In this document: positions 1 through 7,605 of the stretch, piece by piece
Layout: each line of letters starts with the position of its first letter
Position numbering within the stretch: the stretch's first letter is position 1
NCBI GenBank assembly: GCA_027310735.1
Contig: DAIDAH010000022.1
Coordinates: 1-18,190 of the forward strand
Direction of reading: 5' to 3'
Length of the DNA stretch: 18,190 nt
DNA from: Methylotenera sp.
Lineage (GTDB): Bacteria > Pseudomonadota > Gammaproteobacteria > Burkholderiales > Methylophilaceae
Translations under genes and position numbers: made by a program
The notes under the pieces: generated by a model
The model's input: the letters and a program-made list of their open reading frames with translations, nothing else
Database searches by the model: none
What the model was told of the DNA's origin: nothing

Positions 1-2250
1 AGCAGAAACACCCCAGTCTTTTTCCAGCAACTCAGCCGCAGCAATCACCTCGCGTAAGATGACGCCAGAACCCATCAACTGCACTTTCTCGCCTTTAGCT
101 TTTGATTTACTAAAGCTGTACATCCCTTGCAGAATGCCATGCTCAGCGCCTTTTGGCATTTCTGGGTGAGTGTAGTTTTCGTTCATCAAGGTGATGTAGT
201 AGTATACATCTTCTTGATTTTGCACCATGCGGCGTAAGCCTTCCTGAATAATCACAGCCAACTCATAAGCAAAAGTCGGATCGTAAGAAATACAGTTAGG
301 AATCGTTGCTGACATTAAGTGGCTATGACCATCCTCATGCTGCAAACCTTCACCGTTCAATGTAGTACGACCAGCAGTAGCACCAAGCAAGAAGCCACGT
401 GCACGACTATCGCCCGCTGCCCAAGCCAAGTCACCAATACGTTGGAAACCAAACATAGAATAGTAAATATAGAACGGAATCATCTGCACGCCAGTCACGC
501 TGTATGACGTAGCCGCAGCTAACCAGCTAGAGAATGATCCAGCTTCGTTAATACCCTCTTCCAGAATCTGACCATCTTTGGACTCTTTGTAGTACATCAC
601 TTGGTCAGAATCCATAGGCTCATACAACTGGCCTTGACTCGCGTAAATACCTAACTGACGGAACATACCTTCCATACCGAAAGTACGAGCCTCATCAGGC
701 ACAATTGGCACCACATATTTACCGATTTGTTTATCACGCACCAAAGTAGACAAGATACGTACAAACGCCATCGTTGTAGAAATTTCACGCTCGCCTGTTG
801 AAACCAGCATATTCTCAAATGCGGACAATTCAGGCACCACAAGCTCATTACCCTTACGGCGACGTGCTGGCACAGAACCACCCATCGCTGTACGGCGCTC
901 TGCCATATACTTCATTTCAGGTGAATCTTCAGCAGGTTTGTAGAATGACAAATTCTCGACTTGCTCATCGGTTAGAGGCAAATCAAAACGATCTCTAAAC
1001 TGCTTCAGAGAAGTTAAGTCCATACTCTTTTGCTGATGGGTTGTATTTTGACCTTCACCCGCATGACCCATACCATAACCTTTAACGGTTTTAGCTAGAA
1101 TCACAGTTGGTTGACCTTTATGGTTTACAGCTGAATGATAGGCTGCATACACTTTATGCGGATCATGTCCGCCACGGTTCAAGCGCCAGATATCCTCATC
1201 ACTCATCGCCGCAACCATCTCTCTTAGTTCAGGATACTTACCGAAGAAGTGTTCGCGCGTATAAGCGCCACCCTTAGCTTTAAAGTTCTGGTATTCGCCA
1301 TCCACACACTCTTCCATACGTTTTTTGAGGAAACCATCTTTATCCATCGCCAATAAAGGATCCCAATAAGAACCCCAAACCACTTTCAAGACATTCCAAC
1401 CTGAACCACGGAAGTCGGATTCCAACTCTTGAATGATTTTTCCGTTACCACGTACCGGACCATCCAGACGCTGCAAGTTACAATTAATGACAAAAATCAG
1501 GTTATCCAATTTTTCACGGCTAGCCAATGAAATAGCACCCAATGACTCAGGCTCATCCATCTCGCCATCACCACAGAACACCCATACTTTACGGTCACTA
1601 GTATCAGCAATACCACGATCATGGATGTATTTCAGGAAGCGTGCCTGATAAATACCTGTAATTGGGCCTAATCCCATAGATACCGTTGGGAATTGCCAGA
1701 AATCCGGCATCAACCATGGATGTGGATAGCTAGGCAGACCATTTCCGCAAGTTTCCTGACGGAAGTTATTCATTTGCTCTTCAGAGATACGCCCCTCTAA
1801 AAAAGCGCGTGCATAAATGCCTGGGGATGAGTGGCCTTGAAAATACACGCAGTCACCGCCGAAATCTTCATTCGCCGCACGAAAGAAGTAATTGAAAGCG
1901 GTGTCATATAAGGTTGCAGCTGACTGAAAGCTAGCAATATGTCCACCTACACCCGGTGACTTTTCATTTGCACGTAACACGGTCATGATCGCATTCCATC
2001 GAACCAGCGCACGGATGCGACGCTCCATTTCAGGATTGCCAGGCAATTTAGCCTGCAAATGCGTCGGAATTGTATTTAAATAAGCAGTTGTTGCGTTATA
2101 AGGTAGATTACTACCTGAGCGGCGCGCTTTATCAATCATCGCCTCAAGTAAGAAATGAGCACGCTCTGTGCCTTCATTTTCAATAACAGAGGTAAGTGCA
2201 TCAAGCCACTCTTGGGTTTCTTGGCTATCAATATCTGGGATTTGTGACAT
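1..2250 (-). CDS. aceE: Pyruvate dehydrogenase E1 component (homodimeric type), 3' end outside window
   Basis: Thiamine-diphosphate E1 subunit of the pyruvate dehydrogenase complex. It decarboxylates pyruvate and passes the acetyl group to the lipoyl E2 subunit in the cytoplasm. The minus frame is open for exactly 750 codons from the ATG at 2250 to the window edge; the family is about 890 residues, so roughly the last 140 are missing. The N-terminus reads MSQIPDIDSQETQEWLDAL, as in E. coli-type AceE. The ThDP/Mg motif is complete: GDGEMDEPES at residues 227-236, closing with N256-C257-N258. Further on come the conserved GHAGEGQNTTHQQKSMD loop and a DGHSH segment. A GGAG ribosome-binding site lies 10 bases before the ATG. 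aceF and lpd normally follow and would be off the left edge. The upstream gene is divergent, with nested inverted repeats between them. Confidence 0.97.
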   Translation of the reverse strand, partial: MSQIPDIDSQETQEWLDALTSVIENEGTERAHFLLEAMIDKARRSGSNLPYNATTAYLNTIPTHLQAKLPGNPEMERRIRALVRWNAIMTVLRANEKSPGVGGHIASFQSAATLYDTAFNYFFRAANEDFGGDCVYFQGHSSPGIYARAFLEGRISEEQMNNFRQETCGNGLPSYPHPWLMPDFWQFPTVSMGLGPITGIYQARFLKYIHDRGIADTSDRKVWVFCGDGEMDEPESLGAISLASREKLDNLIFVINCNLQRLDGPVRGNGKIIQELESDFRGSGWNVLKVVWGSYWDPLLAMDKDGFLKKRMEECVDGEYQNFKAKGGAYTREHFFGKYPELREMVAAMSDEDIWRLNRGGHDPHKVYAAYHSAVNHKGQPTVILAKTVKGYGMGHAGEGQNTTHQQKSMDLTSLKQFRDRFDLPLTDEQVENLSFYKPAEDSPEMKYMAERRTAMGGSVPARRRKGNELVVPELSAFENMLVSTGEREISTTMAFVRILSTLVRDKQIGKYVVPIVPDEARTFGMEGMFRQLGIYASQGQLYEPMDSDQVMYYKESKDGQILEEGINEAGSFSSWLAAATSYSVTGVQMIPFYIYYSMFGFQRIGDLAWAAGDSRARGFLLGATAGRTTLNGEGLQHEDGHSHLMSATIPNCISYDPTFAYELAVIIQEGLRRMVQNQEDVYYYITLMNENYTHPEMPKGAEHGILQGMYSFSKSKAKGEKVQLMGSGVILREVIAAAELLEKDWGVSA

Positions 2251-2268
2251 TCCGTTAAGGCTCCGTAT

Positions 2269-2350
2269 AGCTATATTTAGTGCAACCAATTAAATCGTCA
2301 TTGGTATAATCTCAATGAAGACAATTTCAGTGACTAAATTAAATATAGCT
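2269..2350. promoter_or_regulatory. Nested inverted repeats in the aceE upstream region
   Basis: An 11-base perfect inverted repeat, AGCTATATTTA (2269-2279) and TAAATATAGCT (2340-2350), encloses two shorter ones: ACCAAT-N9-ATTGGT (2285-2305) and AATTT-N8-AAATT (2323-2340). They sit 19-100 bases upstream of the aceE ATG, where its promoter and operator should be. The ACCAAT/ATTGGT half-sites contain the same hexamers as the E. coli PdhR box, but in the opposite arrangement and with a 9-base spacer, so I do not call a PdhR site. No convincing -35/-10 pair was found for either divergent gene. Confidence 0.4.
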
Positions 2351-2517
2351 TGTCTGTAATACACCGTATTTTGAATTCGGCATATATTTAATTTTATAAA
2401 ACCGTAGTGTGGCTTTTTTAGTGGTTTTGGTCAAGTTTACTAGCGATTTCAAGAATTCAATTCCGGCATCTTAACAGCAAAATCAAGGCGCTTTACTTCA
2501 GACATAAAGGATTATAA

Positions 2518-3975
2518 ATGTCAGCATCATTAGTACAAAATACAGAAATTTGCAGCGAAAATTCATTAATAAATGAAAAACACATACTTTTCGTATTGAC
2601 TGAAAATGAGAATAAAACCCTCCCATTTCATCAATTTCTACAAACCAAACTAGATCGCACAAAAAGTGAATACAAAGACCTAAACAAGTCACCGATTACG
2701 TTAGACTTACCGAATGGCAGCATAGTGAGCTTTGTAGCTCTAAGTGCTGAACTGAATACATTTCAACGTCACACACTATTGAGAAAGGCTATCAAGCCTC
2801 TATTAGACGAACAACCGAATAGCATAGCCATATGCGTTTTTGGTGATGACGACACGCGCAAAGCGCATGCATGCGCCGCTTATTATGTAACGACGGCCAA
2901 TGCAGCAGAATTAACAAACCACAAAAAAGACAACAAAACCAATACGCTAACAAACATCACTATTTACGGCTATGAGACTAATCACGGCTACGGTAACATC
3001 AACGCACGTGTTGCTGGCAACACACTATGCAGACAACTGACCATTACACCACCCAATGAATTAACCCCGACTATTTACCGTAAAAAAATCGCAACACTGG
3101 CACAGACGCATGGCTGGCAGCATGAAGAGTTTGACATGCCAACCCTTAAAAAAATGGGCGCAGGTGCATTTTACGCAGTGGGTCAAGGAAGTGAGCCGCT
3201 AGATGCGGCAATCGTGCACCTAAGCTACACGCCCAAGAATGCAGAAAAACATATCGCCATAGTAGGTAAAGGAATCTGCTTTGATACCGGCGGTCACAAC
3301 CTTAAGCCAGCAAAATACATGCAAGGCATGCACGAAGACATGAATGGCTCTGCCGTTGCATTAGGCATTCTGCTCGCAGCGAGCCAAATGCAACTTCCTA
3401 TTAAGCTAGATTGCTGGCTTGCTATTGCACAGAACCACATTAGCCCTAACGCATACAAGCAAAATGATGTCGTGACAGCACTGAACGGAATGAGCATTGA
3501 AATCGTACATACGGATGCCGAAGGCCGCATGGTGCTAGCCGACACACTAACACTTGCCTCCCGCCTCAAACCTGACGTCATTATGGACTTCGCCACACTG
3601 ACCGGAAGCATGATTACAGCATTAGGTGATCGAATGAGCGGCGTTATTGCTAATCGCCAAGAACTCGCTTGCAAAGCAGTCAAAGCCGGCGCTGCTGCAG
3701 CTGAGCGCATTGTTGCATTTCCTTACGATGAGGATTTTGATGCCGATTTAGACAGTGACATTGCTGACATTAAGCAATGCACTTTAGAAGGCGATGGTGA
3801 CCATATTCTTGCCGCACGATTTTTAGGTAAATTTATTGAAAATGATATTGCATGGCTACATATCGACCTATCATCAGCTAAACGCAAAGGTGGATTGGGA
3901 GCAATACAAAGTGACACCAATGGCTTTGGTGTTGGATTTGGCCTATCCATGCTAACAAGTCTTCTGGAAGAATAA
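2518..3975 (+). CDS. M17 family leucyl aminopeptidase
   Basis: Cytosolic di-metal aminopeptidase that removes N-terminal residues from peptides; it probably works in peptide turnover. At 485 residues it has the usual M17 length. The C-terminal catalytic half carries every expected metal and catalytic residue. By alignment to E. coli PepA numbering minus 19, these are K251, D256, K263, D274, D333, E335 and R337. The family signature is present as NTDAEGR-type HTDAEGRM at 331-338. The motif before it is unusual: FDTGGHNLKP and HEDMNGSA replace the commoner FDSGGISLKP and KYDMGGAA, so this is a divergent M17 branch rather than canonical PepA. The N-terminal domain is weakly conserved. An AAAGG ribosome-binding site lies 7-8 bases before the ATG. 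The gene is divergent from aceE and ends in its own terminator. I give no symbol because pepA and pepB cannot be separated here. Confidence 0.9.
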   Translation: MSASLVQNTEICSENSLINEKHILFVLTENENKTLPFHQFLQTKLDRTKSEYKDLNKSPITLDLPNGSIVSFVALSAELNTFQRHTLLRKAIKPLLDEQPNSIAICVFGDDDTRKAHACAAYYVTTANAAELTNHKKDNKTNTLTNITIYGYETNHGYGNINARVAGNTLCRQLTITPPNELTPTIYRKKIATLAQTHGWQHEEFDMPTLKKMGAGAFYAVGQGSEPLDAAIVHLSYTPKNAEKHIAIVGKGICFDTGGHNLKPAKYMQGMHEDMNGSAVALGILLAASQMQLPIKLDCWLAIAQNHISPNAYKQNDVVTALNGMSIEIVHTDAEGRMVLADTLTLASRLKPDVIMDFATLTGSMITALGDRMSGVIANRQELACKAVKAGAAAAERIVAFPYDEDFDADLDSDIADIKQCTLEGDGDHILAARFLGKFIENDIAWLHIDLSSAKRKGGLGAIQSDTNGFGVGFGLSMLTSLLEE

Positions 3976-3976
3976 T

Positions 3977-3998
3977 TTGCGAAAATCGCAATTTTATT
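3977..3998 (+). terminator. Rho-independent terminator of the aminopeptidase gene
   Basis: Directly after the TAA stop, TTGCGA (3977-3982) pairs with TCGCAA (3986-3991) around a 3-base A loop, followed by TTTTATT. The stem is short (6 bp) but perfect, and it is placed exactly at the gene end. Confidence 0.6.
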
Positions 3999-4043
3999 AA
4001 ATCACCTATATTCAAAGACACATTACTCAAAATATACTTGAAT

Positions 4044-4077
4044 AAAAAAAGGGGGCTAAGCCCCCCCCTTTTTTTAA
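4044..4077 (-). terminator. Strong terminator between convergent aminopeptidase and ppiD genes
   Basis: GGGGGC (4051-4056) and GCCCCC (4060-4065) form a 6-bp GC stem around a 3-base loop. It is flanked by seven A on the left and seven T on the right, with three extra C before the T run. Read on the minus strand the stem is followed at once by T7, ideal for ppiD. Read on the plus strand the extra C residues separate stem and T tract, so it could also act as a backup terminator for the aminopeptidase gene. Confidence 0.85.
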
Positions 4078-4105
4078 CTAGAAAAACCAGAGTTATCTAT
4101 CAATA

Positions 4106-6004
4106 TTAATTTGATGGATTACCCTCTAAAAGCTTAGCATTCACTTTAACCTTACTTTTCTCACGCAATGATTGTTTGTAAGCTGCAAGGTACTCACTCG
4201 ACAACGCTGCATTTATCTCAGCCTTAGCTACTTTTTGCGCTTCGACATCCGATGAACTTAGCTCATTTACCTTAAGCACTTTGACCAGCAAGTAGCCTTG
4301 TTTATTATCAGCCAAACCTGAATATGCCGGCAATTTAGCTACATTAGTCTTGAATACCTGATTCATTGCAAGATCAGTCAATCCTTGAGCATTTTTACGA
4401 TCAACAGTCACCTCAGGTATCCACTCCACATCAGTAACAGACTTACCTTCTTGCAAACTCTTCAATGCTGCACTACCCTTACTCAAAGCCAACTTGGATG
4501 CAGCCTCCAACTTAAGTATATCCTCAATACCAGCTTTAACTTCATCAAAGCTTCTTGGTGCAGCAGGTTTATACTCAACCAAACGAGCAGAAACCAGATT
4601 GTTAGGCGACACTTCCACCGCCTCAGTATTACGGTGATCCTTAAGAACCTCATCAGAAAACACCAAATTCATAAGCTTCTCACTCTTAAAGAATTTAACA
4701 CCTTCTTCGCGAGTTAACCAACCAGAAGTTAACACCTGACCGCCAAACGCTTTAGCCGCAGGCTGTAAACTACCTGACTGCTCATAAACCATATTGCTAA
4801 AATTATCTGCTTGCTCAGTAAAGGCCGCCTGCGCTTTTTGATAAATTAACTCAGCTTTAATTTTTGGCTTCAAACTTTCGTAATCTGAACTTTCTCCAGA
4901 GATACCGGTAAGTTTAATGATGTGATAACCGAACTCGGACTGCACCAAGCCGCTAACATCATTCACCTTCATACTAAACACGGCATCCTCAAATGGCTTT
5001 ACCATCGCACCACGGCCAAAACTCCCTAAATCACCACCTTTAGCAGCGGAGCCAGGATCCTGAGAGTTTTTAATCGCTAACGATTCAAACTTGCTAGGAT
5101 CTTTTTTAATAGCAGCTAATATTTCCTCTGCCTTTGCTTTTGCTTGCTGCTTCTGTTCTGGGGTAGCATTAACGCCAAAACCAATTAGAATATGGCTCGC
5201 ACGGCGCTGCTCATTACCTTGAAACTTAGAGGCATTATCATCATAAAACTTTTTCAGCTCCGCTTCATCCACCTTGATACCTGGAATCAAACTGCTTGCA
5301 GAAAGCAATAAAAACTCAATTTTCACCTGTTCAGGCACAACTAATTTATTTTTATGCAGTTCGTAATATGCACGGACTTGCACAGGATCAACCTTAACCT
5401 GTGAAACAAAATCTTTTGTTTTAATCTCTGATATCGAAACTACACGCTGCTGATTATTCAGCTTAAAAACATCATCCGCGCGAGCGTTAGATATAAAACC
5501 CAGCTTAGCTATACCATCTTGCGCTTGCTGTGCCAATAAATCACCACGCATTCCCGCCTCAAACTTAGAGGGAGAAATATGATTTTGTTGCAAAATTTGG
5601 TCATATAATTCTTGAGAAAACTTACCATCCTTTTGAAACTCAGGCATTCCTGTAATGTAGGTAGAAAGGTTGGCGTCACTGATTGCGTACTTAGCATGGT
5701 GAATTTCATCGTTTAATAGTCGCTTGTTAATCAACTGATTTAAAACAAACACCTTGACTTCAGGACTATCCAATTGAGCTTGATCCACCTTACCTTCCGA
5801 TTGCAGACGGTTACGGAAGTTTTGTAATGCATTTGAATATTCTTGAATGGATACACTATCACCATTAAATTCAGCAACAGCGACATGCTTTCCAGCTTGA
5901 TTCAAGTAGGAGTCAATTCCAAATAAAGCAAAAGGAATAGTAATTGCAGCCAACAAAGCCTTACCAACCCAACCTTGAGCAACTGAACGGATTTTATCTA
6001 ACAT
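4106..6004 (-). CDS. ppiD: PpiD-like periplasmic peptidyl-prolyl isomerase/chaperone (SurA N-terminal domain)
   Basis: Inner-membrane-anchored folding factor that receives newly exported proteins near the Sec translocon. The start MLDKIRSVAQGWVGKALLAA is the typical PpiD N-terminus: a short positively charged cytosolic tail and one membrane helix (about residues 12-34), with the remainder periplasmic. Residues about 40-200 are the SurA-like chaperone region (SVSIQEYSNALQNFRNRLQ, then a LINKRLL segment). A parvulin (PpiC) domain lies at about 266-367, with RRASHILIGFG, AKGGDLGSFGRGAMVKPFE and FGYHIIKLTGI. The rest is a second helical chaperone segment. At 632 residues it matches the family length of about 620. 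An AAGAAGAGAAAG purine tract precedes the ATG. It stands alone with its own terminator, not beside lon or hup genes as in E. coli. Whether the parvulin domain is catalytically active cannot be judged from sequence. Confidence 0.92.
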   Translation of the reverse strand: MLDKIRSVAQGWVGKALLAAITIPFALFGIDSYLNQAGKHVAVAEFNGDSVSIQEYSNALQNFRNRLQSEGKVDQAQLDSPEVKVFVLNQLINKRLLNDEIHHAKYAISDANLSTYITGMPEFQKDGKFSQELYDQILQQNHISPSKFEAGMRGDLLAQQAQDGIAKLGFISNARADDVFKLNNQQRVVSISEIKTKDFVSQVKVDPVQVRAYYELHKNKLVVPEQVKIEFLLLSASSLIPGIKVDEAELKKFYDDNASKFQGNEQRRASHILIGFGVNATPEQKQQAKAKAEEILAAIKKDPSKFESLAIKNSQDPGSAAKGGDLGSFGRGAMVKPFEDAVFSMKVNDVSGLVQSEFGYHIIKLTGISGESSDYESLKPKIKAELIYQKAQAAFTEQADNFSNMVYEQSGSLQPAAKAFGGQVLTSGWLTREEGVKFFKSEKLMNLVFSDEVLKDHRNTEAVEVSPNNLVSARLVEYKPAAPRSFDEVKAGIEDILKLEAASKLALSKGSAALKSLQEGKSVTDVEWIPEVTVDRKNAQGLTDLAMNQVFKTNVAKLPAYSGLADNKQGYLLVKVLKVNELSSSDVEAQKVAKAEINAALSSEYLAAYKQSLREKSKVKVNAKLLEGNPSN

Positions 6005-6410
6005 AAATACTTTCTCTTCTTAAGAAATTCAATAAATATTTAAAACGAAAACTTAAACAACAGTTCAGATGGCAATCTGACATAACATCTAAAAATGAAG
6101 CGGGCTAAATATATCATAAGATTATCCAGATTTAGATTAAGTGAAACCATTCTAATGAAAATACATGAACTTAATCACAAAAGACATGGTCATCAATTAT
6201 GATGTGCATATTTGATTTAGCGATGATTCAGACTATATCTTACGTATAGCATTATTAATGCTTTTATGTCCAACATCCAAATGCTGGCATACCTAACTAA
6301 AGTTGCAACATGCTAATGACAATACTTTCAAATATAGATTCACCTACTGCAATAAAAATATAAGTAAAATATTTTAACTCTTAATATTTGCAACAGTTGC
6401 CAATAATAAA
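6005..6410. other. AT-rich intergenic region between ppiD and the cytochrome c'' gene
   Basis: This is the upstream region of two divergent genes, and no coding potential is seen. It holds two related palindromes: GTTGCAAC at 6302-6309 and GCAAC-A-GTTGC at 6390-6400. The second ends 10 bases before the -35 box of the cytochrome gene. They are candidate operator half-sites for an unknown regulator. No clear ppiD promoter was identified. Confidence 0.35.
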
Positions 6411-6439
6411 TTGATGAATTAAAACAGTTTGCATATAAT
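6411..6439 (+). promoter_or_regulatory. Sigma-70 promoter of the cytochrome c'' gene
   Basis: TTGATG (6411-6416) and a perfect TATAAT (6434-6439) are separated by exactly 17 bases. The predicted start of transcription is near 6446, giving a leader of about 33 bases. A GGAG ribosome-binding site follows at 6469-6472, six bases before the ATG. This is the clearest promoter in the window. Confidence 0.75.
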
Positions 6440-6478
6440 AGGTGAGCACGCATTCTTATTAACTGGATGGAGTAATAA

Positions 6479-6922
6479 ATGAACAAATTAAATATCGTTT
6501 TGGCAACATTACTTGGCCTCGCAGCCTTTTCTGCTCAAGCAGATGTTACTAATGCAGAAAAACTAGCTCACAAGTATAGCGTTATTGCTAAAAGCGTTAA
6601 TCCTGACTACATGGGTCCTTCAGCCGCTGATGGTAAGTACTTCTACGACCGCAGAATTAAGTTAGCTAATGGAAAAGAAACATCATGCGCTTCTTGCCAT
6701 ACAGCAAATCCTGCTGACCCAGGCAAAAACATTGTAACAGGCAAGGTCATCAAACCATTGTCACCAGCTGTTAACCCATCACGTTTCACAGACATTGATA
6801 AAGTTGAAGCTCAATTTACCAAACACTGTAATGACATTATTGGTAGCGACTGTGCTGCAAAAGAAAAAGCTGACTATATTACATACGTAATTTCAGAAAA
6901 AAAACCTACAGTTAAAAAATAA
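6479..6922 (+). CDS. Cytochrome c''-like monoheme protein (DUF1924 / SHP-related)
   Basis: Periplasmic class I-type c cytochrome. A 21-residue Sec signal peptide ends AQA before the mature start DVTNAEKLAHKY. The single heme motif is C70-A-S-C73-H74. The closest protein I know is cytochrome c'' of Methylophilus methylotrophus. The mature N-terminus, CASCHT, GKNIVTGK, RFTDIDKVE and FTKHCNDI segments coincide with it without gaps. That places the second axial ligand at H116 (mature H95) and the structural disulfide at C117-C125 (mature 96-104). In the M. methylotrophus protein the distal His leaves the iron on reduction, coupling electron and proton transfer; this behaviour is inferred here by homology. 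The related Rhodobacter SHP protein binds O2 or NO. The M. methylotrophus gene has, I believe, been called cycA; I leave the symbol blank because that name usually means an amino-acid transporter. Confidence 0.92.
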   Translation: MNKLNIVLATLLGLAAFSAQADVTNAEKLAHKYSVIAKSVNPDYMGPSAADGKYFYDRRIKLANGKETSCASCHTANPADPGKNIVTGKVIKPLSPAVNPSRFTDIDKVEAQFTKHCNDIIGSDCAAKEKADYITYVISEKKPTVKK

Positions 6923-6932
6923 TCGTTACAAA

Positions 6933-6972
6933 AGTTTTTAAGTAACTAAAAACTAGCGCTTATCCCGCTTTT
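6933..6972 (+). terminator. Possible terminator hairpins after the cytochrome c'' gene
   Basis: AGTTTTTA (6933-6940) and TAAAAACT (6947-6954) form a perfect 8-bp but AT-rich stem just after the stop codon. A short AGCG/CGCT stem follows (6955-6958 and 6966-6969) and runs into TTTT. Neither is strong alone; the position suggests transcript end processing. Confidence 0.35.
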
Positions 6973-7605
6973 ATGTGCCTTCAAGCGACAACATCTACAC
7001 CGATAAATAATCTGTGATAGATGTCGCTTTGAGGTTACTTCTGTCGGCCACGAGCCTAGTGTTTAGCGAGCATATTTCAGTAAGACTCATTTCACACTCG
7101 CAATAATTACAATCCGATCAACCTATCCCACAAACATCCAAACCCAAGTCACCCAGCCAACCTCAGTACTAGCCATCATAAAAGTTACTTAGTAGCTTAA
7201 TGAACACCAAAAACTAATTCGTGACTTCATTTAAAGACTAGCATTAACCACTTATTTGTCTCGAAATAGGCTATCGTTTATTTTTGACTTATAGCATCGT
7301 ATATGCCATCATCATAGCGAATAACTCGTGTGAAATCATTTACTGAAAACGCTTTTAAATCAGCGTAGATTTAGCTGTTGATATAAAGTCAGGCTTACTT
7401 CACAAGGCGACCACCTTATGAGAAAAATGAAGTGAAGTCTTTACAATTGAGTTTGAATAAGAAAGATTTAAACCAACAAACTCATAAGACAAAAAGACTA
7501 AGAATAAAGTAAAGTATAAAACAACAAATGACTCACGAAACCCAACGCATAAACAAGTTTGCAGACAGCTCTTTCTGTTAGCGCTTTGATGCAAATACCA
7601 TAGCT
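6973..7605. other. Long non-coding region upstream of the redox operon
   Basis: No convincing gene is seen in either direction. Contents: an imperfect inverted repeat at 6983-6997/7018-7029 (AAGCGA...ATCTA against TAGATGTCGCTT, with a 3-base bulge); a weak promoter-like pair TTGACT (7284-7289), 17 bases, CATCAT (7307-7312); an ACGCT/AGCGT hairpin at 7349-7366; and a two-level hairpin at 7397-7438, with outer ACTTCAC/GTGAAGT and inner AAGG/CCTT. The next gene has no evident Shine-Dalgarno. The region could hold the operon promoter and a structured leader, or a small RNA. I cannot tell which. Confidence 0.4.

Noticed and set aside
2285..2305. PdhR operator upstream of aceE
   Set aside because: The hexamers match but the order is ACCAAT-N9-ATTGGT, not the ATTGGT-N3-ACCAAT of E. 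coli PdhR; listed only as an unassigned inverted repeat.
3294..3950. Open frames antisense to the aminopeptidase gene
   Set aside because: The plus-strand gene has full M17 motifs; the antisense frames are shadows of its codon use.
7329..7350. CRP-like binding site before the cNMP-domain gene
   Set aside because: Only one TGTGA half is present; the second half does not match TCACA at the required 6-base spacing.
7400..7594. 64-codon minus-strand reading frame in the long intergenic region
   Set aside because: No ribosome-binding site, no recognisable motif, odd composition, and it is antisense to the likely operon leader; treated as chance.
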